A DNA stretch of 64,000 nucleotides. It comes from Shimia abyssi (GTDB taxonomy: Bacteria; Pseudomonadota; Alphaproteobacteria; Rhodobacterales; Rhodobacteraceae). Positions 8,395 to 17,597 of this stretch are shown one piece after another. The position numbers and the translations under genes are program-made. Positions within the stretch are counted from its first letter, which is position 1. Every line of letters starts with the position of its first letter. Location of the stretch: assembly GCF_003014475.1 (NCBI RefSeq), contig NZ_PYGJ01000001.1:682001-746000 (forward strand), written 5' to 3'. The notes below the pieces were generated by a model. The model was not told the origin of the DNA, ran no database searches, and worked only from the letters and a program-made list of their open reading frames with translations.

Positions 8395-9237
8395 ATGATG
8401 GCCTACAAATCTTTGCTTACCGTTCTGACGGATTGCAACCTTGCCGAGGCACCGCTTGAGCAAGGTGCGTTATTGGCGCGTGAATTGGACGCGCATTTAG
8501 ACGTATTTTGCCTTGGCGTAGATCGCAGTCAAATTGGATATTACTATGCTGGCGCGAATGCGATGGTGCTTCAAGAGACTTTGACGCACGCGCAAGACGA
8601 AGCGGTCGCAATTGAAGAACAAGCTAAGCGAACACTGACAGGATCCGGAGTCCGATGGTCCACCGACACAGGAGTGGCACAAATCGCTGACCTCAGTCGG
8701 CATGTCGCAGCACGCGCGCGCTTTGCTGACCTTGTGATCCATCCCAAACCATACGGCGACAATCGAGGAGCCGAGCTAGAACCCACATTGGAGGCCGCAT
8801 TGTTTGAAGGTCAGGCCCCCGTATTGATGATGCCCGATGGCGCAGCGTCGATCACACACCCTCGCACAGTTTCAGTTGGCTGGAATGAAAGCGCCGAAGC
8901 TCTGGTAGCTGTCCGTGCTGCCCTGCCCTTTCTGCAAACGGCCGATCTGGTGCGCGTGGTTGTGATCGACCCGCCAACCCATGGGCCAAACCGTTCTGAT
9001 CCCGGTGGGCAGCTCTCTCAGATGTTGTCGCGGCAAGGTGTGCGCGTCGAAGTGGACGTCTTGTCCAAAACAATGCCGCGTATATCTGATGTTCTGATGC
9101 GTCATGCACGCGACACACACGTCGACATGATTGTCATGGGCGCATATGGGCATTCTCGATTTAGAGAAGCCATTTTGGGCGGGGCCACCCGTAATATGCT
9201 GGAGCAATCCGAAGTTCCGGTCTTTCTGGCACATTAA
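8395..9237 (+). CDS. Universal stress protein, tandem UspA domains
   Basis: A 280-residue cytosolic protein made of two UspA-type alpha/beta domains (about 1-145 and 150-280). The second carries the nucleotide-binding motif G-x2-G-x9-G-T (MGAYGHSRFREAILGGAT). The first domain lacks a clean copy. Two adjacent ATG codons (8395, 8398) follow GGGAG. It is divergent from ccoN with a shared FNR box and upstream of fnrL (convergent), an order often seen in Rhodobacteraceae. Its role under low oxygen is inferred from context. Confidence 0.9.
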   Translation: MMAYKSLLTVLTDCNLAEAPLEQGALLARELDAHLDVFCLGVDRSQIGYYYAGANAMVLQETLTHAQDEAVAIEEQAKRTLTGSGVRWSTDTGVAQIADLSRHVAARARFADLVIHPKPYGDNRGAELEPTLEAALFEGQAPVLMMPDGAASITHPRTVSVGWNESAEALVAVRAALPFLQTADLVRVVVIDPPTHGPNRSDPGGQLSQMLSRQGVRVEVDVLSKTMPRISDVLMRHARDTHVDMIVMGAYGHSRFREAILGGATRNMLEQSEVPVFLAH

Positions 9238-9263
9238 CGGGACAAAACCGCCTGCGCAAAGCC

Positions 9264-10016
9264 TCAGACCATTATGCCGCCGTCACCATCATCACCCGCT
9301 TCTTCCAAAAGGCGGGCAAAATCTGGGATGGTGATGTGGCGCTTTCCTTCCAACTGGATCACCCCGTCACGCTTTAGGGCTGAAACCTGACGACTGACAG
9401 TTTCCAGCGTCAGCCCCAAATAATCCGCCATCGCCTCACGTGTCAGTGGCAGATCAAATACAAGCTGCCCCTGCATACCCTGCAATTTCAGTGATGCGTC
9501 GCGACGTGCAATAATCGACAGCAGGCTCGCGATCTTTTCGCGCGCCGTTTTCCGCCCCAATACCAGCATCCACTCGCGCGCTGCGTCTAACTCATCGAGT
9601 GTCATTTCCAACAACCGCTGCGCCACATGAGGTGTGTCGACCATTAATTGTTCAAATGGCTTTTTGCGGAAACAGCACATGACCAGATCTGTGGTCGCGA
9701 CAACATCATAAGCGGCCGACTCGCGCCCCGGCCGACCGACAAAGTCACTGGGTAGCAATAGGCCCACCATTTGCGTGCGTCCGTCTTCCATCGTTTGCGT
9801 CAACGACGCGATACCAGAGACAACAGACCCGACAAATTCCATGCGATCACCGGACCAGATCACGGTTTGGCCCGCTTCAAAACTCCGATAATACTTAATC
9901 TGGTCAAGCCGCTCCAATTCATCTGAATCGCATCGCGCACACACCGCACGATGCCGGATTGGGCAATTACCGCAATCCTGTGACAGATGAAGAATGTCGT
10001 CTTTCAGCTTGTTCAT
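9264..10016 (-). CDS. fnrL: Crp/Fnr oxygen-sensing regulator FnrL
   Basis: A [4Fe-4S] oxygen-sensing transcription activator of 250 residues. The cluster cysteines are in CGNCPIRHRAVCARC (Cys15, 18, 26, 29), with a further pair Cys114-115 where the distal ligand of FNR lies. The cNMP-like domain is followed by a helix-turn-helix with the FNR recognition residues ETVSRQ, which fits the TTGAT-type boxes in this window. The divergent hemN and the box at 10025-10038, only 8 bases from its start codon, suggest autoregulation, probably repression. Confidence 0.95.
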   Translation of the reverse strand: MNKLKDDILHLSQDCGNCPIRHRAVCARCDSDELERLDQIKYYRSFEAGQTVIWSGDRMEFVGSVVSGIASLTQTMEDGRTQMVGLLLPSDFVGRPGRESAAYDVVATTDLVMCCFRKKPFEQLMVDTPHVAQRLLEMTLDELDAAREWMLVLGRKTAREKIASLLSIIARRDASLKLQGMQGQLVFDLPLTREAMADYLGLTLETVSRQVSALKRDGVIQLEGKRHITIPDFARLLEEAGDDGDGGIMV

Positions 10017-10024
10017 GTTCGCGC

Positions 10025-10038
10025 TTGATCTGGGTCAA
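10025..10038. promoter_or_regulatory. FNR/FnrL box of hemN (and fnrL)
   Basis: TTGATCTGGGTCAA, centred 30 bases from a -10-like TATTAA (10059-10064) on the plus strand, i.e. class II spacing for hemN. It lies 8 bases upstream of the fnrL ATG on the other strand, where binding would block rather than activate. Confidence 0.85.
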
Positions 10039-10074
10039 AGATATATCTGGCTTGGTCCTATTAATCGTAGCCCT

Positions 10075-11430
10075 ATGGAAACGAAAACACAATTGGCAAA
10101 GCTCGGACTGTTTGACGCAAAGGTCCCTCGCTACACAAGCTACCCCACGTCGCCGCATTTCAAAAATGACGTGACGCCAGACACTTACGCATCATGGATA
10201 CGCGCGATTCCTGTAGGTTCGCAGGTTTCACTCTATGTGCACGTGCCTTTCTGCCGCAGGCTTTGCTGGTTTTGCGCCTGTCGCACCCAAGGCACCGCTA
10301 GCGCCTCCCCCGTTGCAGCATATGTCGAAACTCTAAAAACCGAGCTTAAGCTTCTGAAGGCAACTCTCCCCCAAAACGTGACGCTGTCTCGACTGCATTG
10401 GGGTGGTGGTACGCCTACACTTTTAGAACCTGGCATGATGGAGGATTTGGCCGGCGCGATCTTTGACGTAGCACCAATGGCACCGGGTGGAGAATTCTCG
10501 GTTGAGATCGACCCTAACGAGATCGACGACACACGTTTGAGCGTCCTTTCGGCTGCGGGTATGAACCGCGCTTCGATTGGGGTGCAAGACTTTGATGACG
10601 ACATCCAAAAAACCATTGGTCGCATTCAAAGCTTTGACATCACCCGCGACGCAGTCGTCGCGATCCGCGCGCATGGGGTCCAAAGCCTGAATGCAGATAT
10701 CCTTTTTGGTCTGCCGCACCAAACTCAGGCGCGCATCACCGAGAGCGTGCAAAAACTGCTATCTCTCTCGCCTGATCGGGTGGCGCTCTATGGCTATGCC
10801 CACGTTCCATGGATGGCCAAACGCCAACAGATGATCCCCTCCGACGCATTGCCAACACCTCAGGAGCGACTTGCCCTGTTTGAAACCGCGCGCAAACTCT
10901 TTCTGTGGGATAATTATGATGAAATCGGCATCGACCATTTTGCCACCAAGGAGGATGGTCTGTCTATCGCGCTGAAAAGCGGCAAGTTACGGCGAAACTT
11001 CCAAGGCTACACCGACGACACGGCGCATGTTCTGCTCGCAGTTGGCGCTTCTTCGATTGCGCGCTTTCCGCAAGGTTACGCCCAGAATGCTCCCGCAACA
11101 TCGGCCCATACCGGTGCCATCCGTGACGGTCGCTTTTCTACGTCACGCGGCCACATATTTTCGAACGAGGACCGTCTGCGCGGTCGCATGATCGAGGCAT
11201 TGATGTGCGATTTCCGCATAGACACGGCAGAGATGCTTGACCGATTTGACATCAAACCAAACGTACTCAACGCGCTCCTTTCCAATGTGGCCGCCCAGTT
11301 CCCGGATGTTTTGACCCTGAATCAGGACGGACTCTATGTGCCGCTCGAAGCGCGCCCGCTCACGCGCATGGTTGCCCGCGCATTGGACGCATATGATCTG
11401 TCAAAGGCCGGGCACAGCTCTGCCATTTGA
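10075..11430 (+). CDS. hemN: Oxygen-independent coproporphyrinogen III oxidase
   Basis: A radical SAM enzyme that converts coproporphyrinogen III to protoporphyrinogen IX without O2. From the ATG at 10075 it has 451 residues. The cluster motif is C-x3-C-x2-C-x-C (Cys60, 64, 67, 69; FCRRLCWFCACR), followed by the SAM-binding GGGTPT. The N-terminus VPRYTSYPT is typical of HemN. The frame is open to 9994, but that extension runs through the FNR box and -10. No Shine-Dalgarno sequence precedes the ATG and the predicted transcript starts only a few bases before it, so the mRNA may be leaderless. Confidence 0.94.
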   Translation: METKTQLAKLGLFDAKVPRYTSYPTSPHFKNDVTPDTYASWIRAIPVGSQVSLYVHVPFCRRLCWFCACRTQGTASASPVAAYVETLKTELKLLKATLPQNVTLSRLHWGGGTPTLLEPGMMEDLAGAIFDVAPMAPGGEFSVEIDPNEIDDTRLSVLSAAGMNRASIGVQDFDDDIQKTIGRIQSFDITRDAVVAIRAHGVQSLNADILFGLPHQTQARITESVQKLLSLSPDRVALYGYAHVPWMAKRQQMIPSDALPTPQERLALFETARKLFLWDNYDEIGIDHFATKEDGLSIALKSGKLRRNFQGYTDDTAHVLLAVGASSIARFPQGYAQNAPATSAHTGAIRDGRFSTSRGHIFSNEDRLRGRMIEALMCDFRIDTAEMLDRFDIKPNVLNALLSNVAAQFPDVLTLNQDGLYVPLEARPLTRMVARALDAYDLSKAGHSSAI

Positions 11431-11434
11431 CCCT

Positions 11435-11473
11435 CTTTCAGCCCGACGCCAACCTCCCCTGTCGGGCTGAAAG
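11435..11473. terminator. Hairpin between convergent hemN and yej operon
   Basis: CTTTCAGCCCGAC and GTCGGGCTGAAAG form a perfect 13-bp stem around a 13-base loop, between two convergent transcription units. Neither side has a strong U-tract, so its terminator activity is inferred. Confidence 0.55.
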
Positions 11474-11542
11474 GTCTGATTTCTAAATGTACCAAAATAC
11501 ACAAATTCAAACGGCATTCCCAAATGCCACGTTGATATCTGT

Positions 11543-13141
11543 TCAGATCCCGTGCGTCTGTAGATCCGGTGCTGCGGCAAGCAATTCGCGGGTATAATCG
11601 GTCTGAGGCGCGGCGAACACGGATTGCGCCTCGCCTTGCTCAACTACATCCCCAGCTTTCATCACCATGATCTTGTGGCTCATGGCCCGCACGACATGCA
11701 GGTCGTGGCTGATGAACAAATAGGCCAGCCCATATTTTCGTTGCAAATTGCGCAACAGGTCCACGATCTGCACTTGTACGGTCATATCAAGCGCCGACGT
11801 CGGCTCGTCCAAAACCAACAGCTTGGGCCGCAATATCATCGCACGCGCGATAGCGATCCGTTGGCGTTGACCACCGGAAAATTCATGCGGATACCGATCC
11901 ATCATAGCCGGTTCCAACCCGACCTCCTGCATGACCTCGCCAACCAAAGTGCGCGTATCGCGCCCGTCCGGGTTGCCATGCACCCCCAACCCTTCAGCAA
12001 TGATCTGTTCACACGTCATCCGAGGTGACAATGACCCAAACGGGTCCTGAAACACGATCTGCATGTCCTTGCGCAGCGCGCGCAATTCCTTGGTCGACCA
12101 TTTGCGCACATCCTGCCCGTCAAATGTAATCCCACCGTCCGAGCCAATCAGCCGCATAATGGCAAGCGCCAGCGTGGTCTTGCCCGACCCGCTTTCGCCA
12201 ACAATGCCAAGTGTCTCACCGGCGCGCACATCCAATGTGGCGTCATTCACCGCCTTCACATGCCCAACCGTGCGCTTGAAAAATCCGCGCTGGATCGGGA
12301 ACCAGACTTTCAGGTTTGTGGTTTCCGCAACAATTGGTGCGTGCGCATCCACCGGATCAGGCGCACCAACGGCGCGAGCGCTCAACAGTTTGCGGGTGTA
12401 TTCATGACGTGGATTGGCAAATATCTCAGAGACGAGACCTGCCTCGACCACCTCGCCATCCTTCATCACACACACTTTGTCCGCGATCCGGCGCACAATG
12501 CCCAGATCATGTGTGATGAACAAAAGCCCCATACCTTCGGATTTTTTCAGATCCGCCAACAGCTCCAGTATTTGCGCCTGAATTGTCACGTCCAGTGCCG
12601 TTGTCGGCTCATCCGCGATCAGGATATCCGGCTTATTCGCCAGCGCCATGGCGATCATGACCCGTTGCCTCTGGCCACCGCTCAACTGGTGTGGATAGGC
12701 ACCCAACCGGCTTTCTGCATCGCGAATGCCGACCTTTTCCAGCAACTCAATGATGCGTTGCCGTGCAGCTTGCCCAACGATGCCTTGATGCAAGGCAAGG
12801 CTCTCTTCCAGCTGCTTTTGCAACGTATGCAGCGGGTTCAGTGAAGTCATTGGCTCTTGAAAGATGAACGAGATATCGTTGCCGCGAATTTCGCGAAGCT
12901 TGGCCTCATCGGCACCAATCATCTCCTGCCCATCATAGGTGACCGAACCGGACACCTCAGAGCTCCCCGGCAGCAACGACACCGTACTGAGTGCCGTAAC
13001 CGATTTACCAGAGCCGGACTCACCCACCAGCGCAACAGTCTCTCCGCGATCAACGCTGAACGACACGCCCTTGACGGCCTCGATCACACGGCCGTCTTGG
13101 CGAAACCCAACCCGCAAATCCTTGACGTTCAGAATGCTCAT
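11543..13141 (-). CDS. yejF: Peptide ABC transporter, fused double ATPase (YejF-like)
   Basis: The ATP-hydrolysing subunit of a peptide/nickel-type importer. Its 532 residues contain two complete ABC domains, each with a Walker A (GESGSGKS near residue 40; GESGSGKT near 310), a signature ([18 protein letters not shown]) and a Walker B ([24 protein letters not shown]). The start ATG overlaps the yejE stop by 4 bases. It is the last gene of the operon, next to a hairpin shared with hemN. Confidence 0.93.
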   Translation of the reverse strand: MSILNVKDLRVGFRQDGRVIEAVKGVSFSVDRGETVALVGESGSGKSVTALSTVSLLPGSSEVSGSVTYDGQEMIGADEAKLREIRGNDISFIFQEPMTSLNPLHTLQKQLEESLALHQGIVGQAARQRIIELLEKVGIRDAESRLGAYPHQLSGGQRQRVMIAMALANKPDILIADEPTTALDVTIQAQILELLADLKKSEGMGLLFITHDLGIVRRIADKVCVMKDGEVVEAGLVSEIFANPRHEYTRKLLSARAVGAPDPVDAHAPIVAETTNLKVWFPIQRGFFKRTVGHVKAVNDATLDVRAGETLGIVGESGSGKTTLALAIMRLIGSDGGITFDGQDVRKWSTKELRALRKDMQIVFQDPFGSLSPRMTCEQIIAEGLGVHGNPDGRDTRTLVGEVMQEVGLEPAMMDRYPHEFSGGQRQRIAIARAMILRPKLLVLDEPTSALDMTVQVQIVDLLRNLQRKYGLAYLFISHDLHVVRAMSHKIMVMKAGDVVEQGEAQSVFAAPQTDYTRELLAAAPDLQTHGI

Positions 13142-14244
13142 GAAAAGGTCTTTCTGGGATCAAACGCATCACGCACACCTTCAAAAATGAAGACCAGCAG
13201 CGACAGCATAATGGCAAACGTGAAAAAAGCGGTAAAACCTAGCCACGGCGCCTGAAGGTTCTGTTTCGCCTGTAGCGTCAGCTCCCCAAGGCTGGGCGCT
13301 GAAGAAGGCAGACCAAACCCAAGGAAATCAAGCCCGGCCAGCGTACTGATTGTACCCGTCACGATAAAGGGCAACATCGTCACCGTCGCCACCATCGCAT
13401 TGGGCAACATATGGCGGAACATGATCACCCGATTGCTGACACCCAGCGCCCGCGCGGCACGCACATATTCAAGGTTGCGCGCCCGCAGGAATTCGGCCCG
13501 CACTACGCCGACAAGCGCGGTCCAGCCGAACAGCACCGTCAGGAACACAAGCAGCCAGAAGCTGCGCCCCAAAATCGCAAACAGGATGATGATGATATAT
13601 AGGCTCGGCGTAGCGCCCCAAACCTCGATCACCCGCTGGAAGATTAGATCGACTTTGCCACCGAAAAAACCCTGAACCGCGCCTGCAATGATCCCAACCA
13701 CGCTGGCCAGCGTCGTAACAATCAGTGTGAAAAAGATCGACAAACGGAAGCCGTAAATCACACGGGCAAGCACGTCGCGTTTTCGGTCATCCGTGCCCAA
13801 CCAGTTCTGATCATTGGGCGGCAACGGCGCGGCTCCGGCGCGATCAACTGGCGTGTCAAAGCTATAGCGGATCAGCGGCCACAGGGTCCAACCCTTCTCG
13901 AATCCCTCCTCACTATAAGTGCCCGCATCGATCTGTTCGATTATCTCGTCAGGCTCATCAAAACAGTACTCGACCCCGCCGGTCACGATTAGGCATTGTA
14001 CCACCGGGTCGGTGTAATCCGCCTCGGTTTTGAAATCCCCACCAAAGGTGGTTTCGGGATAGAAGTTGAAAATGGGTGTGAAAAGTTCGCCGCGGTAATT
14101 CACCACAATGGGCCGGTCATTTGCCAGAAACTCGGCAAATAGTGACAGTCCAAAAGCCACGCAAAAAATGATCAACGACCAGAAGGCGCGACGATTACGC
14201 CGAAAATTGCGCCAACGACGTTGATTAAGCGGGGATAATGCCAT
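13138..14244 (-). CDS. yejE: Peptide ABC transporter permease (YejE-like)
   Basis: An inner-membrane permease of 368 residues. There is an N-terminal transmembrane helix (about 20-40), a long periplasmic segment including the YejE-type VVNYRGELFTP stretch, then the binding-protein-dependent transport domain with an EAA-like loop (RAARALGVSNRVIMFRHMLPN). The start overlaps the yejB stop by one base, so translation is coupled. The substrate (oligopeptides) is inferred from the family. Confidence 0.93.
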   Translation of the reverse strand: MALSPLNQRRWRNFRRNRRAFWSLIIFCVAFGLSLFAEFLANDRPIVVNYRGELFTPIFNFYPETTFGGDFKTEADYTDPVVQCLIVTGGVEYCFDEPDEIIEQIDAGTYSEEGFEKGWTLWPLIRYSFDTPVDRAGAAPLPPNDQNWLGTDDRKRDVLARVIYGFRLSIFFTLIVTTLASVVGIIAGAVQGFFGGKVDLIFQRVIEVWGATPSLYIIIILFAILGRSFWLLVFLTVLFGWTALVGVVRAEFLRARNLEYVRAARALGVSNRVIMFRHMLPNAMVATVTMLPFIVTGTISTLAGLDFLGFGLPSSAPSLGELTLQAKQNLQAPWLGFTAFFTFAIMLSLLVFIFEGVRDAFDPRKTFS

Positions 14245-15332
14245 CAGCCTTCCCTCCGCTCAAAATCGATGCGCGGGTCGACTACAACATACATCAGATC
14301 TGACAAAATGCCGACCACCAATCCGATCAAGCCAAAGATGAAAAGGGTGCCAAAAATAACTGGATAGTCGCGTGCCACAGCTGCTTCAAATCCAAGACGC
14401 CCCAAACCATCGAGCGAGAAAATAGTCTCGATCAGGACCGAGCCGCCAAAAAACACCCCAATAAACACCGCCGGAAACCCAGCGATCACAATCAGCATCG
14501 CATTGCGGAAAACGTGGCCATACAAGACCTTGCGTTCCGTAAGCCCCTTTGCCCTTGCTGTCATCACATAGTGTTTCTTGATCTCGTCAAGGAACGAGTT
14601 TTTTGTAAGAAGCGTCAGCGTCGCGAAGGCCGAAATTGTCGACGCCAAAACTGGCAACGCAATGTGCCATGCATAGTCGAGCATCTTGCCCAAAACGGTC
14701 AGTTCCTCGAAATTGTCAGAAGTCAGGCCCCTCAACGGGAATATCTGCCAGTACGAGCCGCCGGCGAACAAAACCAATAGCATAATCGCAAACAGAAACC
14801 CGGGGATCGCGTAACCCACGATGATCAATCCGGACGTCCATGTATCAAACGGAGTTCCGTCTTTAACGGCTTTGCGAATGCCTAGTGGGATCGAAACCAG
14901 ATACGCGATCAAGGTTGACCAAAGACCAAGAGTGATGCTGACCGGCATCTTTTCCAGCACCAGATCAATCACCGAAATCTTGCGGAAATAACTCTCGCCA
15001 AAGTCCAGTCGCATATAGTTCCCCATCATGATCAGGAAACGTTGCAAAGGAGGTTTGTCGAAGCCGAACTCCTTTTCCAGTTCTTCGATGAACTCCTTGG
15101 GCAGTCCGCGCGCGCCCAAATATTCACTGTCTGACCCAAAGGTCTCCTCGCCACCGACGTCCTCGTCGCCGCCAGCAAACCCCTCAAACACATTTCCTTC
15201 GCCCTGCATTTGGGCGATGACCTGCTCAACGGGCCCACCGGGCACAAATTGCACTAGCGCAAAGTTGATGATCATGACCCCAAGCAACGTTGGGATCACC
15301 AAAAGCAGTCGTCTTAAAATATATGCGCCCAA
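14244..15332 (-). CDS. yejB: Peptide ABC transporter permease (YejB-like)
   Basis: A 362-residue permease beginning [18 protein letters not shown], with an N-terminal membrane helix, an acidic periplasmic insert of about residues 45-75, and the transport domain with [20 protein letters not shown] as the EAA-like loop. The initiation codon appears to be TTG (15332) preceded by AGGT; there is no ATG nearby, and the protein start matches the family. It is 7 bases downstream of yejA in the same operon. Confidence 0.93.
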   Translation of the reverse strand: MGAYILRRLLLVIPTLLGVMIINFALVQFVPGGPVEQVIAQMQGEGNVFEGFAGGDEDVGGEETFGSDSEYLGARGLPKEFIEELEKEFGFDKPPLQRFLIMMGNYMRLDFGESYFRKISVIDLVLEKMPVSITLGLWSTLIAYLVSIPLGIRKAVKDGTPFDTWTSGLIIVGYAIPGFLFAIMLLVLFAGGSYWQIFPLRGLTSDNFEELTVLGKMLDYAWHIALPVLASTISAFATLTLLTKNSFLDEIKKHYVMTARAKGLTERKVLYGHVFRNAMLIVIAGFPAVFIGVFFGGSVLIETIFSLDGLGRLGFEAAVARDYPVIFGTLFIFGLIGLVVGILSDLMYVVVDPRIDFERREG

Positions 15333-15339
15333 GTGATCG

Positions 15340-17277
15340 TTACCTCAGCGCGCCCGAAGCTTTGAGCGCCTCGTATTTCTCTTGATTGAACCACCAGAAA
15401 TCAAGCACACCCACAGAGTAAGGCGGCAGGTTTTCTGGGCGCTCATACATGTCAAAATAAGCGACCCAATCTTCCGGCACATAGCCCGCATGCGCAATCA
15501 CACGCTCATACCGCAGCGCTCTGTCAAGCGCCATAAGGGCCACTTCCTCATCTTCGCGCGACTGCGTCGCCAAGGCCGCATCAATGATGGCATCCACCAT
15601 CTGGCTGCGTAGCGCTGAAGGGTTGTATGATGAAACCTCTGCCGTTTTAGATCCAAACAATTGTCGCAGCCCTGTACCAGCCGCGGCAAATGTCAGCATA
15701 CGTGTATGGATCAGGTCATAATCCTTATCCAAGAACCTTTGCTGGCCTTGCGCGCTATCGACCTTGTCGGCCTTCACTGCAATACCCCAATTCTCAAGGG
15801 TTTTGACAAATGTTTCGATCGTTGCGAGCCGCGTGTCGTCCCAAGACGAGATCACTAGGAAATCGAGCGACATCTGTGCGCCGCTGGCGTCGACCATCTC
15901 GCCAGCGTCGTTGACAGACCATCCGGCATTTTCAAAAAGCTTTAGCGCCGCGCGTTTGTTGCGCCTGTCGATAGGGTTTTTCGCATTCGACGTATGCGCC
16001 ATAACAGCCGGTTCCGTCAGCATCTCAGGCGGAACAATGTCGCCCAGAGATTGCAGCAACGCCAACTCTGCGCCTTGGGGGATGTCTTTGGCTTCCCAAT
16101 CTTGACCCTCAACAAATGAATTACGCTGTGTTGTCAGATCATATTGCAGCGACTCGCGTGTCCATTCAAAGTTAAAGGCAAGGCTCAGCGCGTGTCGCAC
16201 ATCCCGATTATCGAGCGGCGCACGCAACGTGTTGAAAATTACCCCGCTATTGTTTGGCGCCGTGCCATCGGGAATTGCTTCTTTCTTGACGTCACCGCGC
16301 TGGATACCCGGAAAATCATACCCTGTTGCCCAGCGTTTGGTCGAACCTTCCGAACGGAATGTGTAAACACCTGCTTTAAACGCCTCAAACTCGGCTGTCG
16401 CATCGGTGAAATACTCGATCCGAACCCGATCGAAGTTGAAGCGTCCTACGTTCGCAGGATGATCCCATCCCCAATAATTTGGGTTCCGTTCATAGACGAC
16501 ATAGCGGTTGAATTCGTAGTCGCCGACTTGGTACGGCCCAGACGCCATCGGGGACAGTACCGATGGTTCATCCAAACGCTCACCGGTTTGCTTGTACCAT
16601 TCTTCAGAAAAAATTGGCGTTCCGCCCACCTGGCTAATCAGCGAACGGCGCGAGATTCCATCAGCGAATTTATAGCGCAGAGTATGATCATCAATAACCT
16701 CAACCGCCTCGATCCGCTCCTTCACGGACCGCGCATAAGACCTGATTCCCTGCTCGAGGAAGAGGTTGTGTGTAAACGCAGCATCCTGCGCCCGAAGGGG
16801 AGAGCCATCGCGGAACACAACGTCGTCACGCATGTGGAACACGCACCATTCCTTGGACTTGGGGTACTCAACCTCTTTCGCAATCAGGCAGTAGGAATCC
16901 GTGATTGAGTCCGCCGGCAACCCGCCACCCCAAGGCATTTCACCAAACAAGGCCTCTGCCACAACGCCAGAGCTTGTTTCCGGGTTACCCCGCCATGCCC
17001 ATCGATTGAAACCATCAAACGAGCCGCGCGAGCTGATTGTGATTTCTCCACCTTTTGGTGCGTTAGGATTGACATAGTCAAAATGCGGATAGTCTGGCGG
17101 ATACTTTAGATCGCCAAAGAATGAATACCCGTGTGCTCGGATCATTTCGTCTTCTTGCGCAAAGGCAAAACCGCCCCCCAAACCCGACCCAATTGACAGC
17201 GCGCTAGCCCCCATCAGCCGCAAAGCGCCTCGGCGATCAAACATAGGTCCTGGGATTCTAATGGTCTCTTCGGTCAT
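15340..17277 (-). CDS. yejA: Extracellular peptide-binding protein (YejA-like), Tat signal
   Basis: The solute-binding component (family 5) that delivers peptides to the yejBEF permease. The ATG at 17277 is preceded by GGGGAGGCAAG and gives 645 residues. The signal region [10 protein letters not shown] followed by a hydrophobic stretch and AFAQ looks like a twin-arginine signal, so the protein may be exported folded. It is the first gene of the operon. An upstream in-frame start at 17376 adds 33 unrelated residues and is rejected. Confidence 0.93.
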   Translation of the reverse strand: MTEETIRIPGPMFDRRGALRLMGASALSIGSGLGGGFAFAQEDEMIRAHGYSFFGDLKYPPDYPHFDYVNPNAPKGGEITISSRGSFDGFNRWAWRGNPETSSGVVAEALFGEMPWGGGLPADSITDSYCLIAKEVEYPKSKEWCVFHMRDDVVFRDGSPLRAQDAAFTHNLFLEQGIRSYARSVKERIEAVEVIDDHTLRYKFADGISRRSLISQVGGTPIFSEEWYKQTGERLDEPSVLSPMASGPYQVGDYEFNRYVVYERNPNYWGWDHPANVGRFNFDRVRIEYFTDATAEFEAFKAGVYTFRSEGSTKRWATGYDFPGIQRGDVKKEAIPDGTAPNNSGVIFNTLRAPLDNRDVRHALSLAFNFEWTRESLQYDLTTQRNSFVEGQDWEAKDIPQGAELALLQSLGDIVPPEMLTEPAVMAHTSNAKNPIDRRNKRAALKLFENAGWSVNDAGEMVDASGAQMSLDFLVISSWDDTRLATIETFVKTLENWGIAVKADKVDSAQGQQRFLDKDYDLIHTRMLTFAAAGTGLRQLFGSKTAEVSSYNPSALRSQMVDAIIDAALATQSREDEEVALMALDRALRYERVIAHAGYVPEDWVAYFDMYERPENLPPYSVGVLDFWWFNQEKYEALKASGALR

Positions 17278-17457
17278 TCTTGCCTCCCCTGCGGCTACGC
17301 ATCTAAACGCGCTGTTTTCGTTAACGTAAGCTAATGGTGCAGGCGCACGACATTCAAGTTCGTATTGCGTAAACAAGGCGTGAAAAGCGCGCGCACTGTT
17401 TCAATGCCTACGCAACAACCTGCTACATTGGTTCAAAACAAACATAGAGAAGTAAGG

Positions 17458-17553
17458 TGAGAGGCTGGACAACGACCCAAGCGGGGCTCGTTACGGCTGC
17501 TTCCTTCCGGATCTGACCGGGTTGGCGAGGCGCCTGCCCGCGCCAACCTCTCA
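17458..17553 (-). ncRNA. ffs: 4.5S signal recognition particle RNA
   Basis: The minus strand contains the universal SRP Alu-less core GGTCAGATCCGGAAGGAAGC, including the conserved tetraloop hairpin, within an approximately 96-nt hairpin whose ends AGAGGTTGG and CCAGCCTCT pair. The RNA scaffolds Ffh (encoded at 40 kb in this window) in co-translational targeting. The ends are set from the closing stem and from the upstream promoter. Confidence 0.95.
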
Positions 17554-17559
17554 TTGGGG

Positions 17560-17588
17560 GATATAGCCGCGACCGCACCCCAATGCAA
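17560..17588 (-). promoter_or_regulatory. Sigma-70-type promoter of ffs
   Basis: On the minus strand TTGCAT (17588-17583), a 17-base spacer, and TATATC (17565-17560), followed 6 bases later by the predicted 5' end of the SRP RNA at 17553. The spacing and the match to the RNA end are good. Confidence 0.75.
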
Positions 17589-17597
17589 GAGACGTTC

